A stretch of DNA of 64,000 nt from Elizabethkingia sp. YR214 (GTDB lineage: Bacteria > Bacteroidota > Bacteroidia > Flavobacteriales > Weeksellaceae), in the NCBI RefSeq assembly GCF_003058195.1, contig NZ_QBUH01000010.1:62001-126000 (forward strand), in the 5' to 3' direction. Position numbers and translations under genes: made by a program. This document shows positions 9,203 to 17,834 of this stretch, piece after piece. Under the pieces are notes generated by a model. The model saw only the letters and a program-made list of their open reading frames with translations, did not search any database and was not told the origin of the DNA. How positions within the stretch are numbered: the first letter of the stretch is position 1; every line of letters begins with the position of its first letter.

Positions 9203-10213
9203 ATGGTTTTAGTTACCGGAGCAACAGGGATATTGGGAAGAGTCATTGTACTGAAACTTTTAGAAAAAGGATTCAGTGTAAAGGCCACGAAACGTCCGTC
9301 GAGTAATATAAACGATGTGAAGCATTCCTGGTATGCCTATACAGATAAGGTAGAAGAATATTTTAATAAAATCCAGTGGGTTGATACTGATTTTGATGAT
9401 GCAAATTCTTTGCAGCACGCATTAGAAGGTGTTACAGAGGTGTATCACTGTGCCGCAAGAGTCAGCTTTAACCCTAAGTTCAGAAAAGAACTGTACCACA
9501 CCAATATTGATGGTACCAAAAACCTGCTTTATGCCTGTGAAGGTTCTTTGGTAAATAAATTTTGTTTTATCAGTTCTATAGCTGTTTTAGACGGATTTAA
9601 TGAAAATGGAGAATTAGATGAAGAGTCCGATTTTAAACATGCTTTGGAGCACTCTGCATATGCAAAGTCCAAACATTTTTCGGAAATGGAGGTATGGCGC
9701 GCTTCGGCAGAAGGACTAAACACCGTGATCCTGCTTCCGGGAATTATTCTGGGAACAGGAAATTGGGAGGCAAGTAGTGGCAAGCTATTTAGCTCTTTCG
9801 AAGTAACCCCTTACACATTTTCCGGCAGTTCTGCCTATGTAGATGGCAGAGATGTTGCGAATATTGCGATAGAGTTAATGGAAAAAAATATTTTTGGAGA
9901 ACGCTTTATTACAGTAAGCGAAACCCGTACTTATAAGAGTTTCTCTGAAAAAGTACGCAGCAAATTAGGCCTTTCTGCTCCTAAGATTATTCCGGATGGT
10001 TTGTTACATTTTTCCAGAATTTTCGGAAAACTAGGTTTCCTTATTCCAACTCTTAAAATGCTCAATAAGGCCAATATAGAGGCAATAACGGCACATAATA
10101 AAATATCTAACAAAAAAATAAAGGACCAACTGGGATATCAGTTTATCCCGCTTGACGAAAGTATAGACTTTCACCTGAATAATTATATTAAAGACAAAAA
10201 ACTGAAGTCTTAA
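9203..10213 (+). CDS. NAD-dependent epimerase/dehydratase-type extended SDR
   Basis: 336 residues. The Rossmann motif VTGATGILG is at residues 4-12, and the catalytic YAKSK (YxxxK) lies near residue 152 after the SSIAV strand. The class covers sugar-nucleotide epimerases, dihydroflavonol reductase-like enzymes and 3-beta-hydroxysteroid-type dehydrogenases, so the substrate cannot be named. It starts 1 bp after the hydrolase stop and ends 3 bp before the acyl-CoA ligase, which is tight operon packing. Confidence 0.85.
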   Translation: MVLVTGATGILGRVIVLKLLEKGFSVKATKRPSSNINDVKHSWYAYTDKVEEYFNKIQWVDTDFDDANSLQHALEGVTEVYHCAARVSFNPKFRKELYHTNIDGTKNLLYACEGSLVNKFCFISSIAVLDGFNENGELDEESDFKHALEHSAYAKSKHFSEMEVWRASAEGLNTVILLPGIILGTGNWEASSGKLFSSFEVTPYTFSGSSAYVDGRDVANIAIELMEKNIFGERFITVSETRTYKSFSEKVRSKLGLSAPKIIPDGLLHFSRIFGKLGFLIPTLKMLNKANIEAITAHNKISNKKIKDQLGYQFIPLDESIDFHLNNYIKDKKLKS

Positions 10214-10216
10214 CGA

Positions 10217-11980
10217 ATGAATTTAGCACAATCAATTATAACCCGAAACCTGGAAAAGCATGCGCTGAAGGCTGCTATTGGTTTTAAAAAAGAAAACCAA
10301 TGGAAAGAACTTAGCTGGAAAAAATTTAGCGAAATGATTGCTAAAACAGCTAATGCACTTAAAGCAGCCGGGGTTCAGGAAAATGACAGAGTCGCTATTT
10401 ATTCAGAAAATTCAGCTGAATGGATAATTTTTGATCTGGCTATATTATCTATAGGTGCTATTACTGTTCCTATTTATTCTACTAATAATGCGGAGCAAGC
10501 TGGATATATTATCAACGATTCACAGTCTAAAGTTATTCTGGCAGGTAATCAGGAGCAGTATAATGCTTGTTATGAGCTGTTACAGCGAAATGAGTACCTG
10601 AAAACGATTGTTGTTGCCAAGAATAAAGTAATCGGAAAAAAAGAGAATACTGTTTTTCTTCGTGAGTTTATTGCGGAGCAATCTTCTGTTTTTGAATTCT
10701 GTCCGAAAGAAGATGACGATACTGCTACGCTTATTTATACTTCCGGAACAACAGGAATACCAAAAGGTGTAATGATTACACATGGGAATTTTCGTAAAGA
10801 ATTCGATGCTCATTTTGAATTTTTCAAATTCAAAAACTTTGAAGACGAACTTTCATTGGCCTTTCTTCCGCTAACACACGTTTTTGAGAGAAGCTGGTCG
10901 CTTCTAAGTTTGTATGGCGGTGCAAAAGTTTATTTTCTGGAAGATCCTAAAAATATTGCCCATGCATTAACGGAGGTAAAGCCGACGATGATGTGTACAG
11001 TTCCAAGGTTTTTCCAAAAAGTATACGCAGGTATTCATGATGTAGTAGAGAAAAGTTCTCCGACAAAGAAGAAAATCTTTAACTGGGCTGTAGGTGTTGG
11101 TAAGCAACATGCAGAACTAAGAAGAACTGAAAAAGAAATTCCTTTTGGATTAAAAGCCAAATACGGATTGGCAGATCTTCTGGTATTCAGTAAAATGAAA
11201 GAAAAATTGGGTGGAAGATTATGGTTTACACCTTGTGGTGGAGCCTCTATTTCACCTGAGGTTACAGAGTTTTTCGATGCTTTAGGACTTCATCTTACTG
11301 TAGGCTATGGTCTTACAGAGACTACGGCAACGCTTTCGCTTTTCCCTTTTACAAAATACAAGTATGGAAGCTGCGGTAAAATATTACCGGGAGTAGAGAT
11401 AAGGATTGGAGCAGAAAGCGAGATTCAAGCCAGAGGAAGCGGTATTATGAAAGGCTACTTCAACAAACCCGAAGAAACAAAAGCTGTCTTTACAGAAGAT
11501 GGATGGTTTAAAACAGGTGATGCCGGAAATATTGATGACCAAGGAAATCTTACAATTACAGAAAGAATAAAAGATTTATTAAAAACATCCAATGGAAAGT
11601 ATATAGCACCTCAGCAGGTAGAAAATATATTATCCAATAACAATTATATCCAGCAGGTAATGGTAATTGCAGAAGGAAGACAGTTTGTTTCTGCTTTAAT
11701 TGTACCAAATTTCGAATTTCTGAAAGGTGAGCTGAGTAAAATGAATATTCCTTTTACCAACTGGAGTGAGATTGTGAAAAATGAAGAGATTAATAAGCTG
11801 TACAAAGCTAAAATAGAAGAATTTCAGACTTCTTTGGCATCATTTGAGAAAGTAAAGAAATTTACACTGATGTCGGCAGAATTTGAAATCGGAAGTGGTG
11901 AGATAACGCCAACATTAAAGATTAAAAGAAAGGTTGTTTCAGAGAAATATAAAGACCTTATTGAACAGATGTACAGCTAA
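10217..11980 (+). CDS. Long-chain fatty acid--CoA ligase (AMP-forming)
   Basis: 587 residues, the size of FadD15-type ligases. The P-loop-like TLIYTSGTTGIPKGVMITHG lies at about residues 171-190. GYGLTETTATLS is near 359, and the adenylate-forming core GWFKTGDAGNIDDQGNLTI near 430. It activates fatty acids to acyl-CoA with ATP in the cytoplasm or at the inner membrane. Spacing to its neighbours is 3 bp upstream and 12 bp to mvaD, so it is co-transcribed with a hydrolase, an epimerase and mvaD. Confidence 0.93.
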   Translation: MNLAQSIITRNLEKHALKAAIGFKKENQWKELSWKKFSEMIAKTANALKAAGVQENDRVAIYSENSAEWIIFDLAILSIGAITVPIYSTNNAEQAGYIINDSQSKVILAGNQEQYNACYELLQRNEYLKTIVVAKNKVIGKKENTVFLREFIAEQSSVFEFCPKEDDDTATLIYTSGTTGIPKGVMITHGNFRKEFDAHFEFFKFKNFEDELSLAFLPLTHVFERSWSLLSLYGGAKVYFLEDPKNIAHALTEVKPTMMCTVPRFFQKVYAGIHDVVEKSSPTKKKIFNWAVGVGKQHAELRRTEKEIPFGLKAKYGLADLLVFSKMKEKLGGRLWFTPCGGASISPEVTEFFDALGLHLTVGYGLTETTATLSLFPFTKYKYGSCGKILPGVEIRIGAESEIQARGSGIMKGYFNKPEETKAVFTEDGWFKTGDAGNIDDQGNLTITERIKDLLKTSNGKYIAPQQVENILSNNNYIQQVMVIAEGRQFVSALIVPNFEFLKGELSKMNIPFTNWSEIVKNEEINKLYKAKIEEFQTSLASFEKVKKFTLMSAEFEIGSGEITPTLKIKRKVVSEKYKDLIEQMYS

Positions 11981-11992
11981 AATGAAGTAATT

Positions 11993-13048
11993 ATGGAAAA
12001 AGAATTTTTAGGAAATACAAATTTTAATATCAGCAGTCAGACTGTTACAGAAAGCTGCCCTTCTAATATAGCATTGATTAAATACTGGGGAAAATATGAA
12101 AATCAGATTCCTGCCAATCCCAGTATCAGTTATACACTTAATCACTGCAGAACAAATACTACAATGGAATTTTCGGAAGGAGAGGGATTTTCTGTACAAA
12201 CATTTTTAGCCGGAAATGAAGAGCAAAAGTTTGCAGAAAAAATTGAAAAATACTTTAAAAATATTGAACAGTATTTACCATGGATTCTGAAAGGTAAATA
12301 TGTCATCAGAACCGAAAATACTTTCCCACATAGCTCAGGTATTGCAAGTTCGGCTTCAGGATTTGGTGCGATAGCAAAATGTCTGATGCAGTTGGATGCT
12401 ACTTTTTCAGGGAGTATATCAGAAGAAGTATCACTGGAAAAAGCCTCGTTTTTAGCAAGACTGGGAAGCGGAAGCGCATGCCGTAGTTTATACAATGGAC
12501 TGGTGGTATGGGGAAATACAAAAGAAGTAGAAGGAAGTTCTGATTTGTATGCGGTACAATATCCAAACGATGAAATTCACCCCGTTTTCAAAAATTTCAA
12601 CGACTGGGTATTATTAATTCATGAAGGAGAGAAAAGTGTTTCTTCCACAGTAGGACATGGACTAATGAAAACAAATCCATATGCTGAAAGACGTTTTCAG
12701 GAAGCACATGAAAACTTTGCTACGCTTAAGAATATTCTGAAAACCGGAGATCTGGAAGGTTTTATAAAACTGACCGAACACGAAGCGCTTACCCTTCATG
12801 CAATGATGATGATGAGTGATCCTGCTTTTATATTAATGAAAACCGGAACTCTGGAAGTTATCAACAAAATATGGGACTTCCGCAGAATTACAGGGCTGCC
12901 ATTGTTTTTCACACTGGATGCAGGAGCTAATGTTCATTTACTGTTCCCGAACGATATAGAAAGTGATAAAATAAAAATATTTATAAAGCAGGAGCTTTTA
13001 CCGTTTACTCAAAATGGAGGAGTAGTGAAAGACGAAATGCACTTCTAA
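11993..13048 (+). CDS. mvaD: Diphosphomevalonate decarboxylase
   Basis: A GHMP-kinase-fold enzyme that makes isopentenyl diphosphate from mevalonate diphosphate. 351 residues. The N-terminal NIALIKYWGK motif carries the substrate-contacting Tyr-Lys, and the glycine/serine loop SSGIASSASGFGAIAK follows (~113-128). The catalytic Asp lies in the C-terminal TLDAGANVHLL. HMG-CoA synthase (22125) supplies the same pathway elsewhere in the window. The metallo-beta-lactamase gene begins 12 bp downstream, so the two probably share a transcript. Confidence 0.95.
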   Translation: MEKEFLGNTNFNISSQTVTESCPSNIALIKYWGKYENQIPANPSISYTLNHCRTNTTMEFSEGEGFSVQTFLAGNEEQKFAEKIEKYFKNIEQYLPWILKGKYVIRTENTFPHSSGIASSASGFGAIAKCLMQLDATFSGSISEEVSLEKASFLARLGSGSACRSLYNGLVVWGNTKEVEGSSDLYAVQYPNDEIHPVFKNFNDWVLLIHEGEKSVSSTVGHGLMKTNPYAERRFQEAHENFATLKNILKTGDLEGFIKLTEHEALTLHAMMMMSDPAFILMKTGTLEVINKIWDFRRITGLPLFFTLDAGANVHLLFPNDIESDKIKIFIKQELLPFTQNGGVVKDEMHF

Positions 13049-13060
13049 AACTGTTATCCA

Positions 13061-13933
13061 ATGAAAAGAATAACGACTTTACTTTTTCTACTGGTTTGTT
13101 TTGGCTGGAATGCTCAGGTTGTAAAAGAACCTGAAAATACACCAAAAGAATGGTCTCAGAATTATGAACCATTCAGAATTGCAGGTAATCTGTATTACGT
13201 AGGAACTTATGATTTGGCTTCTTACCTAATCGTTACAGATAAAGGAAATATTCTGATCAATACAGGACTAACAGGCTCTCTTTCTACAATAAAAGAGAAC
13301 ATTGCTAAATTAGGATTCAATTATAAAGATATCAAGATTCTGCTTCTCACACAGGCTCATTATGACCATACAGGTGCATTAATGGACTTTAAAACAGAAA
13401 CAGGTGCAAAATTTTATGCAGATGCTGCAGATGCAGATGTTCTGAGAACAGGCGGGCAGTCTGATTATGAAATGGGAAAATATGGTGCAACTTTTAAACC
13501 TATTATCCCGGATCGAACGTTGAAAAATCTGGATAAAATAAAATTAGGAAATACAACGCTTACGATGCTCCATCATCCTGGGCATACAAAAGGTTCCTGT
13601 AGTTTTGTGTTTAATACAAGAGATGGAAAAAGAAAATACAGAGTGCTTATAGCCAATATGCCTTCCGTAATTGTTGATAATAAATTTTCTGAAGTTACGG
13701 CATATCCAAATATTCAGTCCGATTATGCTTACACCTTTAAAGCCATGAAAAAGCTGGATTTTGATATTTGGGTAGCATCGCATGCAAGTCAGTTCGATCT
13801 GCATGAAAAACGTAAGGAAGGGGCTCCCTACAATCCACAATTGTTTATGGATAAACAAAGCTATTTCCAAAACCTTAATGATCTGGAGAAAAGCTATCTC
13901 GACAAAATTCAAAAAGATTCACAGGATAAATAA
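13061..13933 (+). CDS. blaGOB: GOB-type subclass B3 metallo-beta-lactamase
   Basis: A periplasmic zinc enzyme that hydrolyses beta-lactams including carbapenems. 290 residues, signal peptide of ~18. The protein follows the known GOB sequences closely over its full length. The zinc site has the GOB hallmark Gln instead of the first His: Q98-A-H100-Y-D102-H103, with H175 (HPGHTKGS) and H241 (VASHASQFD). The N-terminal ~30 residues and several surface positions differ from the GOB-1 I recall, so this is a variant allele. No mobile element is adjacent; it is a resident chromosomal gene, 12 bp behind mvaD and 1 bp ahead of a DUF2867 gene. Confidence 0.96.
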   Translation: MKRITTLLFLLVCFGWNAQVVKEPENTPKEWSQNYEPFRIAGNLYYVGTYDLASYLIVTDKGNILINTGLTGSLSTIKENIAKLGFNYKDIKILLLTQAHYDHTGALMDFKTETGAKFYADAADADVLRTGGQSDYEMGKYGATFKPIIPDRTLKNLDKIKLGNTTLTMLHHPGHTKGSCSFVFNTRDGKRKYRVLIANMPSVIVDNKFSEVTAYPNIQSDYAYTFKAMKKLDFDIWVASHASQFDLHEKRKEGAPYNPQLFMDKQSYFQNLNDLEKSYLDKIQKDSQDK

Positions 13934-13934
13934 T

Positions 13935-14432
13935 ATGAAAACTATACCTTCCTTTTCTGCATTAATTAAGCAGAAATTTGATTATACCGACGTTTATTTT
14001 CAGGAGGTGAAAACTGAAAAAAATATTCGTCCGGAAGATTTAGGAAAAGCTTTCTTTACAAGCAACATTCCTTGGGTTAAAAAACTTTTTACACTGCGCA
14101 ATAAGGTGGTTGCTGTATTTGGACTGAAAGGATCTGATAAGAAAAGTAAAATTATGCAACAGGCAGAACAGTCTGATTTTGCAGTGGGGGAAAAATTCGG
14201 ATTGTTTAAAGTACTGGATAAAAAAGAGAAAGAAATTATTCTGGGAGAAGATGATAAGCATCTGGATTTTAAAGTATCCCTATGTTACAATAAACCAGAA
14301 AATAAAATCTACATTTCTACTGGTGTGCAATATCATAATTTCTTCGGAAGACTTTACTTTTTCTTTGTTAAACCTTTCCACAGATTAGTTGTAAGATCGA
14401 TGCTGAACTCTATGGTAACAAGTTTTGGCTAA
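13935..14432 (+). CDS. DUF2867-like protein
   Basis: 165 residues from the ATG at 13935, 1 bp after the blaGOB stop. An in-frame upstream extension to 13782 would overlap blaGOB and is rejected. Features include RPEDLGKAFFTSNIPWVKKL, a basic lysine-rich middle, and a C-terminal FGRLYFFFVKPFHRLVVRSML, the ending typical of DUF2867 proteins. No signal peptide. The function is unknown. Its position suggests translational coupling to the lactamase gene, probably by chance of operon order. Confidence 0.8.
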   Translation: MKTIPSFSALIKQKFDYTDVYFQEVKTEKNIRPEDLGKAFFTSNIPWVKKLFTLRNKVVAVFGLKGSDKKSKIMQQAEQSDFAVGEKFGLFKVLDKKEKEIILGEDDKHLDFKVSLCYNKPENKIYISTGVQYHNFFGRLYFFFVKPFHRLVVRSMLNSMVTSFG

Positions 14433-14985
14433 TATTAATAGAATCTATAACTATCCTCCGCTACCAGATAAAAAAGGATGGAAAGAAACAATAACGGAAA
14501 GAAGACTTCTTCGCAAATTAAGGTTCAACTGTATGGATCAGTTCCCGGAAAAAGCAGTATTTAGAAAAACAAATATTCAAATCTGGTTTATTCTGATTGT
14601 GGCAGTAGTTATTATTCCTGCTGTACTAATGATGGATAAACAAAGTCAGAAATATGTATTAAGTATAAGGCTTTTTGTGGCAGCTATTTTTGTTATTGGA
14701 GCCCTTATAAGACTAATTCTAGGTTATATATTTCCTGAATTGACATTGAGTGATAAAGGTGTGAAAATCTTCGGTAGAGAACTAATTGTCTGGAATGATA
14801 TCAAAAGAATCAAAACCGCCGGGCTATATGCCGGAAATATGCAGCTAATTATTATCAAGAAAAATAATAAAAGGATTACAGAAGACTTTAAGCATCTTAA
14901 TACAAATAGCTATAATCTGGCATTGATAGTTCGCTCTTTTGCCAAGAAGTACAAAACAAGGGATGTTCTTTTGCCTCTAAAATAA
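14425..14985 (+). CDS. Membrane protein with PH-like C-terminal part, unknown function
   Basis: 186 residues if read from the TTG at 14425, which overlaps the DUF2867 stop by 8 nt. The next ATG, at 14533, would drop a plausible N-terminus. Two membrane segments (~53-74 and ~83-104) are followed by a soluble domain with alternating beta strands (LTLSDKGVKIFGRELIVWND) that looks like the bacterial PH-like fold. The family is not recognised. It is the last gene of the rightward run, before the terminator of the opposing EndoF1 gene. Confidence 0.65.
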   Translation: MANINRIYNYPPLPDKKGWKETITERRLLRKLRFNCMDQFPEKAVFRKTNIQIWFILIVAVVIIPAVLMMDKQSQKYVLSIRLFVAAIFVIGALIRLILGYIFPELTLSDKGVKIFGRELIVWNDIKRIKTAGLYAGNMQLIIIKKNNKRITEDFKHLNTNSYNLALIVRSFAKKYKTRDVLLPLK

Positions 14986-14996
14986 TACTAAACAAT

Positions 14997-15060
14997 AAAA
15001 CCTGCCCGAAAGCTTACAGGATGAAACCAAAAAACATCCCATAGTTTTCAGGCAAGTTTG
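14997..15060. terminator. Terminator hairpin between convergent genes, mainly serving EndoF1
   Basis: AAACCTGCCCGAAA (14998-15011) pairs, with a few G-U pairs, with TTTTCAGGCAAGTTT (15045-15059). A second stem, GGATG/CATCC, lies inside. On the minus strand the outer stem runs into a U-rich stretch (TTTTATTGTTT). It sits 25 bp downstream of the EndoF1 stop. Confidence 0.65.
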
Positions 15061-15084
15061 TTTATTATAAATTACCGTTAACTT

Positions 15085-16104
15085 TTACCAGTCTTTAGAA
15101 TATGGTGTATTGGAATATACCAGTTCATCTCCGTATAATTCTTTTGCGATAAGCTTAAGTGCTGGAAGCTGACCAGAAGTAAAGTTACTGCGGTTAGGAT
15201 CCATTGCGAAGATCATATGACCTCCATAACCTTTTGTCACGATATTTCTCAATGCCTGAGCTGAGGCATATCTGCCCAGGTTAAATTCCTGAGAAGACAT
15301 AATCATCCCTGACTTTGAAAGTCCCGGATAGTTACTTGCCAAGTCATAGCTATTACCATAATCATGAATAGCGTAGTCTACATAACTGCCAGCATTTACA
15401 CCATCAACAGCAGTAGGGAAAGAAGATGTTCTGCTGTATACATATACAGTTACCAACTTATTTGGCATAGCTTGTTTAGTTTCGTAAGCCAGGCGCGCAG
15501 CGGCATTATTGGACGGTGTTACAAAGCCGGAAGGAGGTGGAGTTTGATATGCAGAATATTCATCATCGAAAAATACACCATCCAAATTATACAGATCACA
15601 TGTATTCTTAAGCTCCTGCGCGAATGCTTTTGCCCGTGTTGTTGAAAGGTTGGCAATTCCCGATCTATCATGGTTTCCTAATATACTTAGTATAACTTTT
15701 ATGCCTTTGTCCTGTAAAGGTTTCAGGTATTTTGAACGGTTGGTTAGTAGATGTTGTACATTGGGATTGTTGCTTACAAAAACTTTATCAGTAGCAGCAT
15801 CATAATTGATATTAGCAGAAAACAAAACAACCATGTCTACCAATGGTTTTCCACTATTTTTTAATGTGAAATTCAGATTATTAAGAGGATTTGTGTCATT
15901 TACTTCTGTAAAACTGAATAATTTAATATTCGCTTTTGTTGTACCAGTTACCGCTGCTCTTACTGCAGCATTTGGTGAGATGTTACTATTTTCAGAAGAG
16001 AGTGAATTGTCTCGTGCACACGATGTCCACACAAGGGGGAAAGCCAGGAATACTAAAATATTATTCTTCAGGCTGGCCGAAAATTGGTTAATAAATTTTT
16101 TCAT
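15085..16104 (-). CDS. endOF1: Endo-beta-N-acetylglucosaminidase F1 (GH18)
   Basis: A secreted enzyme that cuts the chitobiose core of high-mannose and hybrid N-glycans. 339 residues; the sequence follows the Elizabethkingia EndoF1 precursor nearly throughout. The 50-residue leader has a lipobox-like WTSC at 26-29, and the known mature start is AVTGTTKANI at residue 51. The GH18 motif DGVFFDDE is at 175-182; Glu182 equals Glu132 of the mature enzyme. Transcribed alone leftward, with a terminator downstream and a 240-bp gap upstream. It supports the genus assignment strongly. Confidence 0.97.
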   Translation of the reverse strand: MKKFINQFSASLKNNILVFLAFPLVWTSCARDNSLSSENSNISPNAAVRAAVTGTTKANIKLFSFTEVNDTNPLNNLNFTLKNSGKPLVDMVVLFSANINYDAATDKVFVSNNPNVQHLLTNRSKYLKPLQDKGIKVILSILGNHDRSGIANLSTTRAKAFAQELKNTCDLYNLDGVFFDDEYSAYQTPPPSGFVTPSNNAAARLAYETKQAMPNKLVTVYVYSRTSSFPTAVDGVNAGSYVDYAIHDYGNSYDLASNYPGLSKSGMIMSSQEFNLGRYASAQALRNIVTKGYGGHMIFAMDPNRSNFTSGQLPALKLIAKELYGDELVYSNTPYSKDW

Positions 16105-16344
16105 AGTGATATATTTTATGTTAATTTGGTTTTTATATTTTGACGGGTGTCATAATATTTATTCCCTTGTTTAGGAATTTTAATATAGATTTACAAGTGT
16201 TTAATGTAAAATTATAAATTAATCGTAATATTGAATCTGAATCAGTGTTAATTTTTTAATTAAAATAAATATTTGTTGAATTTGTAGTATCTATGTACGA
16301 TGTGATTCTTGTAAATAATCAGAATTAATCATAAAAATTTTAAA

Positions 16345-16722
16345 ATGCATATTCATCATATTGCTATTATTTGTTCGGACTATCAGGTTTCCAAAAAGTT
16401 TTATACAGATATTTTAGGACTCAATATTATCCGGGAAGTTTACCGTGAAGAAAGAAAATCTTATAAATTGGATCTTGCAATAGGAGATCTCTATGTTATA
16501 GAATTGTTTTCTTTTCCCGATCCACATAAGCGTCCGTCCAGACCAGAAGCCTGCGGTTTGAGACATCTAGCCTTTGCGGTAGAAGATATAAATTCCAAAA
16601 GAGAGGAATTAATAAAAAAAGGATTGGTATGTGAAGACATCCGGGTTGACGAATTTACCGGTAAAGAATTCTTTTTCACACAGGATCCGGATCAGTTACC
16701 GTTAGAATTTTATCAAATCTGA
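16345..16722 (+). CDS. VOC-family protein, GloA2/YaeR-like
   Basis: 125 residues with two beta-alpha-beta-beta-beta modules. Likely metal ligands are the early His in HIHHIAIICSDY, Glu in YVIELFSFPD, His in GLRHLAFAVED and Glu in the terminal LPLEFYQ, the H-E-H-E pattern of glyoxalase-type enzymes. The short length and the RPSRPEACGLRHLAF segment match YaeR/GloA2, whose substrate is not established. Cytoplasmic. It is separated by 46 bp from the next gene. Confidence 0.88.
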   Translation: MHIHHIAIICSDYQVSKKFYTDILGLNIIREVYREERKSYKLDLAIGDLYVIELFSFPDPHKRPSRPEACGLRHLAFAVEDINSKREELIKKGLVCEDIRVDEFTGKEFFFTQDPDQLPLEFYQI

Positions 16723-16747
16723 TTTTCAGAGAAGCAGAATATTTCAC

Positions 16748-16755
16748 TATTTTTG
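16748..16755 (+). promoter_or_regulatory. Putative -7 element upstream of the DUF1543 gene
   Basis: TATTTTTG matches the Bacteroidota TAnnTTTG box, 13 bp before the ATG at 16769. No clear TTG lies at the expected distance upstream, so only the -7 half is supported. Confidence 0.35.
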
Positions 16756-16768
16756 CAAAGAAAGAGCT

Positions 16769-17305
16769 ATGAAATTATTCTATGTAATCCTGGGTGCTAC
16801 TCCTGAAGGAAGAAATATCGAACAACACGACGTATTTTTCGGAATTGCAGAAACACTGGATGAGCTTATTCCTGAAATGAAAGAGTTTTGGAAAGAAGCT
16901 AAAATTCATATCGATTGTCATCAGGAAGTAAAATTTGCAGATGGTTACGAAGTGAAAATAGTGGAAAGAGGTACTCAGAAATCCGAAGATCAGTTATACT
17001 TTATTAATCTGGGAGGCTATAAGCCAGGCTTCTTCGAGGAATTTCATGAGCAACACCTGATGGTAGGAACTTCGATGGGTGAAATTGTGAAAAGAGTGAA
17101 GCAAACCGAGTTTTATCAACAAATGGGGTTTGAAGGAGCTGTAAGCCATATCGATGATAAACATGGTGTAGATATCGACGATATCTTTAATGTTAGCGAT
17201 ATTCTTCCGAAGAAAATGAAAGAAAAGTATACCATTGTTCTGGAAAAAAGTGACGCTGAAGTCCAGGAAAATGAAATGCATTTAGGCTATTTTAAACTTA
17301 AATAA
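16769..17305 (+). CDS. DUF1543-domain protein
   Basis: 178 residues made of two similar halves, one beginning KLFYVILGATPEGRNIEQHD and the other QLYFINLGGYKPGFFEEFHE, so it looks like an internal duplication of the DUF1543 fold. Each half has a glycine-turn after the first strand and a conserved aspartate/histidine-rich helix start. The family has no known activity. No signal peptide. The next gene, an exported NTF2-like protein, begins 4 bp downstream and may be coupled. Confidence 0.85.
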   Translation: MKLFYVILGATPEGRNIEQHDVFFGIAETLDELIPEMKEFWKEAKIHIDCHQEVKFADGYEVKIVERGTQKSEDQLYFINLGGYKPGFFEEFHEQHLMVGTSMGEIVKRVKQTEFYQQMGFEGAVSHIDDKHGVDIDDIFNVSDILPKKMKEKYTIVLEKSDAEVQENEMHLGYFKLK

Positions 17306-17309
17306 TATT

Positions 17310-17777
17310 ATGCGCAGCAGCTTCATACTTATACTAGGACTAAGTTTTAATTTATTTTTCTCTCAGGTTTCAGAAACCGAAGCTGTGAAAGCGGGAGTTA
17401 ATAAACTCTTTACAGCAATGAAGAACTCTGACTCGGCAGGTGTCAAATCAAGTTTTACCAAGCAGGCAATTTTACAGACTATAATGAAAAATGGAGAGGT
17501 AAAAACGGAAGATATTTCTGCGTTTGCCAGAACCATAGCAAAAACTGAAAAAAATACACTGGAAGAAAGAATCACTTTTTCAGCCATTCATATTGATGGA
17601 AATTTGGCATCTGTATGGACTCCGTATCAGTTTTATTTTCAAGGGAAATTCTCGCATTGTGGGGTAAACAGTTTTCAGATGATTAAAGAAAATGGAGACT
17701 GGAAAATACAGTATATTATAGATACCCGAAGAAAAGATGGCTGCATTCAGGATGGTAAAACTGAATCTGTAAAATAG
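17310..17777 (+). CDS. Exported NTF2/SnoaL-like protein
   Basis: 155 residues with a signal peptide (hydrophobic FILILGLSFNLFFSQ). The rest is the cone-shaped NTF2-like fold: an N-terminal helix (ETEAVKAGVNKLFTAMKNSD), a second helix, and a four-strand sheet ending DWKIQYIIDTRRKDGC. Such small periplasmic domains often bind hydrophobic ligands or support a partner protein. No catalytic role can be assigned. It starts 4 bp after the DUF1543 gene. Confidence 0.78.
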   Translation: MRSSFILILGLSFNLFFSQVSETEAVKAGVNKLFTAMKNSDSAGVKSSFTKQAILQTIMKNGEVKTEDISAFARTIAKTEKNTLEERITFSAIHIDGNLASVWTPYQFYFQGKFSHCGVNSFQMIKENGDWKIQYIIDTRRKDGCIQDGKTESVK

Positions 17778-17834
17778 AAATATCAATCTTCGCATTGAAG
17801 ACTTAATATAAAAGTAAATCTAATAAAGTAAATA

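Noticed and set aside
13782-13934. Upstream extension of the DUF2867 gene
   Set aside because: Would overlap the end of blaGOB by ~150 bp; the ATG at 13935 follows its stop directly.
15806-16174. Rightward 122-residue frame antisense to the EndoF1 leader
   Set aside because: It is the complement of a well-recognised coding region, with no domain of its own.
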